Of a DNA stretch of 10,852 bases, positions 1-6,500 are shown in pieces. A program made the position numbers and the translations under genes. Location of the stretch: the NCBI GenBank assembly GCA_003551485.1, contig PUMS01000281.1, positions 1-10,852 of the forward strand. Reading direction: 5' to 3'. The notes beneath the pieces are model-generated. The model worked only from the letters and a program-made list of their open reading frames with translations, had not been told where the DNA came from and ran no database searches. This stretch comes from Phycisphaeraceae bacterium (GTDB lineage: Bacteria > Planctomycetota > Phycisphaerae > Phycisphaerales > Phycisphaeraceae). The stretch's first letter is position 1. Every line of letters begins with the position of its first letter.

Positions 1-15
1 CTCCCCTCACCCCAG

Positions 16-36
16 CCCTCTCCCGGAGGGAGAGGG
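16..36. repeat. REP-like GC-rich palindrome, possible terminator
   Basis: A perfect 9-bp inverted repeat, CCCTCTCCC and GGGAGAGGG, surrounds a 3-nt loop (GGA). It is preceded by a pyrimidine stretch with CTCACCCCAG. This composition resembles a dispersed intergenic palindrome seen in many GC-rich genomes; that resemblance is from memory. It lies 80 bases past the stop of the minus-strand oxidase-like gene, so it could end that transcript, although no T-run follows on either strand. Only one copy is in the window, so its repeated nature cannot be shown here. Confidence 0.5.
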
Positions 37-116
37 AGCCGCATTTCCAGAGCAGAACGGCCGGGCCCGCCCCGAGAAGTCCCCAAAGCCGGGGAGGCGG
101 CCCGATGCGGCGGGGC

Positions 117-581
117 TCAGGTGGGCTCGAGCGTCACCGACCGGGGCACGTACATCTTGCGGCGGGGGCAAAGCAGTTCGATGCGGTGGATGATCGTCTC
201 GATCGTGACGTATTCGGCCTCCTCATTCTCGCTCAACGCGCCCATGACGTAGCGGTGGGCGTGCTCGAGCAGCCGGTCCCAGACGGCTTGGGCCACCGAG
301 GGCGAGGTCATGATCCGCGCCCGGCCGTAAAGGGTGACCACGTCGCCGTGGCCCTCGCTGGTGAAGACCCAGCAGACCTCGGGGTTGTCCCGTATCTGCT
401 CGACCTTGCGCGTTCGCTTGCCGCTGAGGGTGTAGAGCCGGTGCAGACCCTCGGCGGCGGTGGAAGAGCCCATCCACCGCGCGTGCGGAATGCCCTCACG
501 GTCCACCGTGCTCAACAGGGCCATGAAGTTGTTGTTGACCACATCGAGGGCCTGATTGAGCACCTGACGATCACTGAGCAT
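117..581 (-). CDS. pyridoxamine 5'-phosphate oxidase-like protein (general stress protein 26 type)
   Basis: This 154-residue soluble protein has the length and layout of the PPOX-like split-barrel family, whose members bind FMN, F420 or heme. The first strand block (residues 18-50, with MALLSTVDREGIPHARWM) matches the opening of such barrels. Residues 51-74 carry TLSGKRTRKVEQIRDNP, the usual segment where substrate and cofactor phosphate are bound and residues repack against the neighbouring subunit. GRARIM at 86-91 is the typical next strand, followed by a helical stretch (95-135) and a last strand (RIELLCPRRKMYV). The start is supported by GGGAGG six bases upstream (588-593). True PdxH is longer, at over 200 residues, so vitamin B6 synthesis is unlikely. 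A general stress or redox role is the best guess; substrate and cofactor are unknown. The next gene upstream is 284 bases away, so it is probably transcribed alone. Confidence 0.85.
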   Translation of the reverse strand: MLSDRQVLNQALDVVNNNFMALLSTVDREGIPHARWMGSSTAAEGLHRLYTLSGKRTRKVEQIRDNPEVCWVFTSEGHGDVVTLYGRARIMTSPSVAQAVWDRLLEHAHRYVMGALSENEEAEYVTIETIIHRIELLCPRRKMYVPRSVTLEPT

Positions 582-587
582 GCCGAA

Positions 588-593
588 CCTCCC
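588..593 (-). promoter_or_regulatory. Shine-Dalgarno site of the oxidase-like gene
   Basis: The minus strand reads GGGAGG six bases before the ATG at 581. This is a near-ideal match to the anti-SD sequence, and it fixes the start. Confidence 0.75.
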
Positions 594-636
594 GCGCCGC
601 TGTGCCAGCCGGCGCCTTGCGGATCACTGTGCAAAA

Positions 637-665
637 AAGATAACCGATTCGCCTTGCCCTGACGA
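637..665 (-). promoter_or_regulatory. possible sigma-70 promoter for the oxidase-like gene
   Basis: On the minus strand TCGTCA (660-665, 4/6 to consensus) and TATCTT (637-642, 4/6) are separated by 17 bases. The predicted leader is about 50 nt. It overlaps the only A-rich patch (633-642) in an otherwise GC-rich 284-base gap. Both boxes are imperfect. The rest of the gap (about 666-865) shows nothing else I can support. Confidence 0.35.
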
Positions 666-865
666 ACCACCGGGGCGGGCTCGGCCGAACCGGGGGAGGG
701 AGCAGGGGCTGGTGAGTCCGGTGGGGGTTGGCGTTATCAGTGGCCGGCAGCGGATGCCGGGCCGAGCGTGTCCGACGGCTGGGGTGGGCGCTGCCACCGC
801 GAGGGCGTTGGGATGTGCATGGAGGGGTAGAACTGTAGAATCTGCAACTCAGTTTCCCCCCCGAG

Positions 866-1333
866 TCATGTTGGCGGGAATACCCCCCCTGGCGATCCGG
901 CCGCGTGGTCCTCATCACCGCTGACAAGGTCGCTTTCGTGGTGCCAGCGAATCAGCTTCATGCCGTCGGTTGTCTTGAGCAGGTGGTCAAGGGCCATGCA
1001 GATGCGTGCAAGGTCTTCGGTGTCGTCGCGCCCAAGAAGTCGCCAGAGGACAAACAGGCGGGAGGTGACGAAGACAAGCCAGTTCGACCGCTCGGACGGG
1101 TAGGCGCCGACGTGGACCCAGAATCGCCGCCGCTCCGAGCTGACCCCGATGACATGCCCGTAATCCTCTTCGATCGGATCAGGAGGCTTGACCCCAATCC
1201 CCCTCCCCGCAAGGCTGCTGGCGATGAACCGTGCAAGCTCTCCACCTGCGGGCGATGGGCCGTCCTGCAGGGCCGACTCGTCATTGTTCGGCTGAAAGGC
1301 TTCGGCCACGAACGTGACGTGCGTACGGATCAT
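866..1333 (-). CDS. uncharacterised small soluble protein
   Basis: I do not recognise a named family with certainty. The 155-residue product has no signal peptide and no membrane helix. An N-terminal strand (THVTFVAEAFQP) is followed by a glycine/proline linker, then a helix (LARFIASSLAGRGIGV). Next comes an acidic PPDPIEEDYGHVIGVSS segment, then strand pairs around RRRFWVHVGAYPS and NWLVFVTSRLFVLWRLLG. A long helix leads to the IRWHHESDL motif and an acidic tail. The order of an 'aRGi..pdPieEDyGh' block, a one-tryptophan strand block and a final 'iRWH...D' reminds me of small uncharacterised proteins annotated only as hypothetical. That is memory, not a search. ATG at 1333 is preferred over the in-frame GTG at 1348 because GGAAGG (1341-1346) sits seven bases upstream. 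It shares orientation with the transporter upstream, with a 116-base gap, so co-transcription is possible. Confidence 0.75.
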   Translation of the reverse strand: MIRTHVTFVAEAFQPNNDESALQDGPSPAGGELARFIASSLAGRGIGVKPPDPIEEDYGHVIGVSSERRRFWVHVGAYPSERSNWLVFVTSRLFVLWRLLGRDDTEDLARICMALDHLLKTTDGMKLIRWHHESDLVSGDEDHAAGSPGGVFPPT

Positions 1334-1340
1334 TCGTCTG

Positions 1341-1346
1341 CCTTCC
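1341..1346 (-). promoter_or_regulatory. Shine-Dalgarno site deciding the start of the small protein
   Basis: The minus strand reads GGAAGG seven bases before the ATG at 1333. It lies almost inside the alternative GTG start (1348), so the shorter reading is favoured. Confidence 0.6.
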
Positions 1347-1449
1347 ACTTGCTGACCGCGGTCGGGCCATACACCTGCCGTTTGCCCGCATCAGGCGGGG
1401 GGTCGGCCCGCTCGTCCCACGATCTGGCTCATCGGCTCGGGGGAACAGA

Positions 1450-2931
1450 TCATCCATCGACGGCATCCGGTTCCCGCAGGTCCGCCTCAGCTTCGCCGTC
1501 GTTCCCCGCCCCTACGCGACCGGGAGGCGGATAGGCCGGCCGGGTGGCCAGCAGGGCGGCCAGCGCGACCGGCAGGGGGATGAGGAAGAACAGCATCAGC
1601 ATCAGGTCGTAGCCGCCCAGCAGATCGAAGCCGGCCCCCAGGAGGAACGGGCCGACGCTGGAAGCCGCCACCAGCACCGTCGCCGTCGAGCCCTGGATCC
1701 TGCCGATGTGCGCCCTCCCGAAGTAGCGCACCAGCAGCGGCGGGCCCACGGCGATCATCACCCCCTGCGCCACGCCCAGCAGGATGCCGAACAGGTACAC
1801 CCCCCACGGGGTGGCCGCCTGCCACATCACGCCCATCGCCAGTGACAGCATCAGCACCGCCAGCGACAGAAGCACGTTCAGCGGCATCCGGTCGGCCAGG
1901 AGGCCCGCGATGATGTGCATCACCGCCAGGGTGAGCGCGAAGGTGGTGTACATCGTCGCGGCGTGGACCCGCTCCAGCCCCAGGCTCTGCACGATGGGCA
2001 CGATGTTGAAGAGCACCGCCGTGCCGAACATCGACCACAGCGACATCGACACGATCAGCAGCCAGTAGGCCCGGCATCGCATCGCCTCGCGCAGGGTGAA
2101 GTCGCGCTCGGCAGGGGCCTGGCGCGGCCGAAGTGCCGCCTCGCGGTGGTTCCAGGCCAGACCGTCGGGCACCTGCCCCACTTCCTCGGGCCGGTTGCGG
2201 AACACCAGCAGCATCAGCGGCAGCAAAAGCACCCACACACCGATGCCCAGGATCATGTACGCGCTGCGCCAGCCGAAGCTCTCGATCAGCCACAGGTTCA
2301 GCGCCGGGATGGTCGCGATCGCCAGGGCCATGCCCACGTGGCGGATGCCGTTGACAAAGCCCAGACGCCGATTGAACCACAGCGAGATGGTGCTGCCGCT
2401 GAGCATGCCCATTGCCCCCTGGCCGAACATGCGAAGCGTCAGAAAGCCCAGAAACAGCATCACCAGGCCGCCCGCGGAGGCGGTCAGCATGCACGCGCCG
2501 CCGAAGAGGATGATCACCCCGGTGAGCACCCGCCGCGGGCCCAGCCGGTCCATCAGCGCCCCGATGTAGGTCAGCGGCAGCGCCGCCAGCAGCGTCCCGA
2601 GCATGTAGGCGCCGGTGAGTTGGCTGTGGCTGAGCCCCAGCGAGGTACGGAACTCATCGTTGAACACCGAGATGCCGAACGTCTGACCCGGCGCGGTGGC
2701 CATCAGCACCAGCGTGCATGCCCCCAGCATCGCCCAGCCGCGGACAAACGGCGCTGCGGGCGGGGTATCGGCATCACCCGGCGCTGCAGCCGGCCGCGCA
2801 TCGGACGCGGGCGGCCCCAGCCTCGTATCCCGCCGCTCCCACCTCGGGTGGCCCCGCCCATGCGCCTGGCCCTGCCGGGTGTGGGTGGGGGTGGCTGTGG
2901 CACAGGCGGGTTCTCGGTCGGTGGCGGTCAT
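1450..2931 (-). CDS. MFS transporter, monocarboxylate/oxalate-formate-like
   Basis: This 493-residue inner-membrane protein has about 12 hydrophobic helices from residue 65 to 462, with a charged central loop (about 245-285). MFS motif A is seen at 124-134 as GALMDRLGPRR, with its half-repeat GLLADRMP at 343-350. RMFGQGAMG (167-175), WFNRRLGFVNGI (185-196) and RPEEVGQVPDG (247-257) are features shared with monocarboxylate/OFA-type MFS carriers. The likely job is secondary transport of an organic anion, but the substrate cannot be read from sequence. The first 62 residues are rich in Pro, Ala, Arg and His and precede helix 1. The open frame continues upstream with further ATGs at 2976 and 2994, none with a strong Shine-Dalgarno site. 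ATG 2931 (MTATDREP) is chosen as the most natural-looking start. No terminator is evident; a weak 5-bp hairpin sits at 1385-1399. Confidence 0.85.
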   Translation of the reverse strand: MTATDREPACATATPTHTRQGQAHGRGHPRWERRDTRLGPPASDARPAAAPGDADTPPAAPFVRGWAMLGACTLVLMATAPGQTFGISVFNDEFRTSLGLSHSQLTGAYMLGTLLAALPLTYIGALMDRLGPRRVLTGVIILFGGACMLTASAGGLVMLFLGFLTLRMFGQGAMGMLSGSTISLWFNRRLGFVNGIRHVGMALAIATIPALNLWLIESFGWRSAYMILGIGVWVLLLPLMLLVFRNRPEEVGQVPDGLAWNHREAALRPRQAPAERDFTLREAMRCRAYWLLIVSMSLWSMFGTAVLFNIVPIVQSLGLERVHAATMYTTFALTLAVMHIIAGLLADRMPLNVLLSLAVLMLSLAMGVMWQAATPWGVYLFGILLGVAQGVMIAVGPPLLVRYFGRAHIGRIQGSTATVLVAASSVGPFLLGAGFDLLGGYDLMLMLFFLIPLPVALAALLATRPAYPPPGRVGAGNDGEAEADLREPDAVDG

Positions 2932-3179
2932 CGTGGACTGCTTCGGGGTTTGCGGGGCAGGCGGCCCCGGGGACATGAAACCGGCGGCCTTCATCGTACC
3001 AGAAAGGCCGCGGGGGCTGCGGACGGGGCCCTGGCCCCCGCACCTGCGCGGCAGCCGGGGCTTCACTGCCCCCTGCTCTGCCGGGGGCGGGAGCGGGAGA
3101 GGGCGCAAGAGTGCCCCGCGATGCGTGTCATGCCCCCGGTGTGGCAGCCGACGAGCTTGGGCCACCAGCTTGTGCGGTG

Positions 3180-3208
3180 TTGCCAGAGGGCGGGGGACGC
3201 TGTAGACT
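3180..3208 (+). promoter_or_regulatory. sigma-70-type promoter of tRNA-Ala
   Basis: TTGCCA (3180-3185, 5/6 to the -35 consensus) and TAGACT (3203-3208, 4/6 to the -10 consensus) are separated by exactly 17 bases. Initiation about 7 bases later would leave a leader of roughly 6 nt before the tRNA, as expected for a tRNA gene. The remaining gap towards the divergent transporter (2932-3179) is G-rich and shows no other site I can support. Confidence 0.65.
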
Positions 3209-3220
3209 TCTGGAGCGAGT

Positions 3221-3293
3221 GGGGCCGTAGCTCAATTGGGAGAGCGCAGCGTTCGCAATGCTGAGGTTGTGGGTTCGATCCCCATCGGCTCCA
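3221..3293 (+). tRNA. tRNA-Ala, anticodon CGC
   Basis: The 73-nt sequence folds into a full cloverleaf. The acceptor stem is GGGGCCG (3221-3227) with CGGCTCC (3286-3292) and A73 as discriminator. The D arm is GCTC/GAGC (3230-3233 and 3242-3245). The anticodon stem is CAGCG/TGCTG around loop TTCGCAA (3252-3258). The T arm is GTGGG/CCCAT with loop TTCGATC. Anticodon CGC (3254-3256) reads GCG, which is alanine. The acceptor stem has the G3:U70 wobble pair (3223 with 3290), the identity element of alanyl-tRNA synthetase, which independently confirms the assignment. The 3' CCA is not encoded (TTG follows), so it must be added by a CCA-adding enzyme. GCG is a frequent codon type in a genome this GC-rich. 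Confidence 0.97.
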
Positions 3294-3328
3294 TTGGACG
3301 GGTGCTTTGCGGCCCCCGTCTGGCACCT

Positions 3329-3366
3329 GAACAAGGCCCGCTGCCCACCGGCAGCGGGCCTTGTTC
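3329..3366. terminator. perfect 17-bp hairpin between convergent tRNA and autotransporter
   Basis: GAACAAGGCCCGCTGCC (3329-3345) and its exact reverse complement (3350-3366) flank a CACC loop. The stem core is GC-rich, and its foot is A-rich on the left and T-rich on the right. This is the layout of a bidirectional intrinsic terminator whose U-tract lies in the stem foot. It lies 35 bases after the tRNA and 210 bases after the stop of the opposing autotransporter gene, so it can serve both. No extended T-run follows on either strand. Confidence 0.75.
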
Positions 3367-3413
3367 ATATCCCCCCTGTGTCAAAGACTCTTGCCCCCCG
3401 GCCCCCCGCCCGG

Positions 3414-3441
3414 GTGCATGACTGAAGTGCTCCCCATGCAC
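3414..3441. other. minor inverted repeat in the convergent spacer
   Basis: GTGCATG (3414-3420) and CATGCAC (3435-3441) form a perfect 7-bp stem with a 14-nt loop. It lies between the main hairpin and the autotransporter stop. It may help end transcription or may be chance. The rest of the 3367-3576 spacer is G-rich, with no gene visible. Confidence 0.35.
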
Positions 3442-3576
3442 TGGGCGCGCATCGGGGGGAGTTAAGGTGGACCCTACCTGGGGGGCTGCGGGCCGTGGGT
3501 ACCCAAGGCTCAGGGGGGGCTCAGAAGGGGGCAAGCACGGGTTACGGGGTGTTGAGGGCAGCGAGCGCTTCGGGGC

Positions 3577-6500
3577 TCAGAAGCGGACGGTCAGGCCGCC
3601 GCTGAGGGTGTGGCTGTCGTGGCGCTCGCCGATCTCGCCATCGTAGCGGAAGAAGGCCGAGATGTTGTGGTCGAGCAGGGCCGAGACGCCGGCGCCGAGG
3701 ATGAGCGCGTTTCGGCTGGGCCCCCCGCCGCGCACGGTGAAGGGGTCGCCGGCATCGAGGAAGCGCCCGGTGATGCTCTGGGCATCGTTGAGAAACTCGT
3801 GCGACCAGCCGAGCATCGCCTCGGGCACGAACTGGAACTGGCCGAACCGGAGGCGGTGGGTGACCCGGCCGCCAAGGATCAGGCGCAGCGAGTCGGTGTC
3901 GAGGCCGCTGACGGCGAGATTGGCCGGCGCTGCGCCGCGCTCGTTGAAGCCGTCCTGGTCGTAGTAGGTGTACTGGAGGCTGACCAGGGGCGTGAGCGTG
4001 GTGGCATCGAAGGTGAAGTCGTAGCCGGCGCCGATGTACCAGGAGAGGTCAAAGCTGTTGAAGCTGGACCGGGCGGTGGCGAAATCGCCCGGTCCCGGCA
4101 GGAACACCGTGCGTCGAAGCTCGTTGTCATGGAAGCCGAAGGTCAGCGAGCTGTCCACGAAAAGGTGGCCCTGGGTGTAGCTGACGTAGGGGCCGAAGCG
4201 GAAGGTGTCGATCTCACCCTCGCTGCCGAAGTCGCGGTAGCGAAGGTCGGTGTTCGTGTAGCCCAGGCTCATGCCCACCAGGAAGCGTTCGTCGATGCGG
4301 TAGTCGGCGCCGACCACGGCGCCGGCGCCCTCGGCGACGAAGCCGGTGCGGTCGCCGGTCGAAAGCTGGTTGTTGAAAGCGCCCACGCCGCGGGCGAAGA
4401 CGCTCCAGGTGTGCGGGTCGCGGCGGTGCTCGAGCGGCGGCTGTGCATCGGTCCTGCCGCCGTGGCGGGCGCCATCGGCGGCCAGCACGTATTGCAGCAT
4501 CTGCGGGTCGCGTGCAGCGCCGGCGAAGCGCAGGTCCATCGCCTCGCTGCCGTCGGCCAGCACCGGCGTGCCGGCGCGCAACTGGTTGAGGTAGCCGCCG
4601 AGGCTGGACTGGAAGGCCTGTGCGTTTCGGAAGGCGGAGATGGCCATCGCATCGACCGGCTCGGGGCTGAGGGTGTTGACGATCTGGTTGAAAGCGGCCT
4701 CGTCCGGGGTGAAATCGATCAGCGGCTCGGCGATCTGCTGGGCCAGGGCGCTTTCGGGGTCGTCGTTGAGCACGTCCTGGAGCACCGTGGCGATCGCCCG
4801 GTTGCTGCGGCCCACGGCGGCATCGACCAGTCTGGTGTCGGGAATCTCGCTGGCGGTCATCACGAGGCTGTTTGCCTCGATGCGCGGGGTCCACAGGTAC
4901 AGCGGTGGGTCGCTCTGGATGACGATGTCATCGACAACGGTGTTGCCGAAGCCGCCGTCCGCGGTGACGATGGTGACCTCGGTGCCGTCGACCAGCGACT
5001 CCTCGCCGACCACGATCATCTCGATGATGCTGCCGGGCTGGAAGGTGGCGATGCCCGTCAGGTCCACCGCATCGTGGACGGAGGGATCGGCGCTGTCGAT
5101 GCGGATGCCCAGCACCGAGCCGGCGTCGTAGGTCACATCACCGTCGATCTGGATCGTGCCGAAGGATTCACCGGGCAGCATGATGCTCCCCTCTGCCATT
5201 CGCACGTTGCCGATGATGCTGCCCATGCCCCGCAGCCACGAGCCCTCGCCCATCACCAGGGTGCTGTCGATGAGGTTGGTGACATCCAGTTCGGCCCCGC
5301 CGCGGACGGTGAGCGTGTCGGCGATCGAGAGCGTGCTGCCGGGCTGGTCGAATACGACCAGGCCCTCGTCGATGGTGAAGTTGTCGAGGCTCAGCGGGTC
5401 GACGACGACGTTCATCGTCCCGGTGCCGCCCTTGGTGATGCTGTCGGCGCCGGGAAAGGAATCCAGCAAGGCCTGATCGAGGTCGAAGTCCTCATCGCTG
5501 TCCAGGCCGAGGGTGTCATCCTCGCCCAGGAAGTTGATCGTCGCCCCGGTCAGGTCCGACCTGCCCGGCGTGAAGGCGAACGTGCCGCCATCGACGTTGA
5601 CGATGGCCTCGAGCACGCCGCCGGCGCCCACCCGCAGGGTCTGGCCGGACCCCAGCGCGATCGCCTCGGCGGCGGTGAAGCGGCCGCTGTCGTCATCGCC
5701 CACCGCCAGGACGGCCCCGGAGTCGATGTCGGTTTCATCGGTCTGCAGCCAGCCGGTAATGGCAAGCTCGCCGGCGAGAACCTCGACAGTAACGAAGGAA
5801 GACTCGCCCCCAAGCGTCCATTGGCCGTCGATGCTGCGCAGGGTGGCGAAGCCGGTGATGTCGCCGTCGTAGCTGCCGGGTACCGGCTCGAGTGCTTCGA
5901 AGAGGTTGACCGCACCGGCGGGTTCGGCCGCGGTGCGGATGATGTCGCCGGCGGTGCTCGAGTCAGTGACGAGGTTGACCTCGGCCACCTCGCCCTCACC
6001 CATCGCGATGGAAATCCCATCGGTCTCGCCCAGCGTCCCGAGGTTGCTGACGGTGCCGGCGCTGCTGAAGCGGACGCCCCCGGTGATCTCGCCCTCGTTG
6101 AATACAAGCGACTCATCCGGCATGGTCAGCACGCCGTCGACCAGATTGCCCACCTCCAGCGTGGCCTGCTGGCCGACGGTGAGGAACTCGCTGACGGTCA
6201 GCACGTTGTCCGGGCCGGCGAAGTCGACGGTGCCTTCCTGGATGAAAAACCGGTCCATCTCCAGCGGCGTGAGCACCACGGTCATGGTCCCCTCGCCGAC
6301 CTTTTCGATGCCCACCTGCCCGGTGAAGTTATCCAGCAGGGCCTCGGTCAGATCGAAATCGTCATCGCTCTCCAGACCCAGCAGGTCATCTTCGCCAAAG
6401 AAAGTGACCTGACCGACGATCTCACCGAAGGGGTTGAAGCGGAAGAAGCCGCCGTCGACCTCGACGTCGCCCACCAGGCGTCCGCCGGCGCCGATGCGCA

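Noticed and set aside
117..581. Calling the oxidase-like gene PdxH (vitamin B6 synthesis)
   Set aside because: At 154 residues it is too short and looks like the small general-stress branch of the split-barrel family.
1915..3264. A 449-codon plus-strand frame opposite the MFS gene and running into the tRNA
   Set aside because: The product is Arg/His/Gln-rich shadow sequence, and it overlaps a certain tRNA and a transporter with clear motifs.
3221..3576. A possible integration site at the tRNA-Ala 3' end
   Set aside because: No repeat of the tRNA 3' end, no integrase and no mobile genes are seen in the window.
3516..3583. A 12-bp direct repeat GGGGCTCAGAAG at 3516-3527 and 3572-3583, the second over the autotransporter stop
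   Set aside because: It is short, in a G-rich tract, and has no associated integrase or second gene end. It is likely chance or a tiny local duplication.
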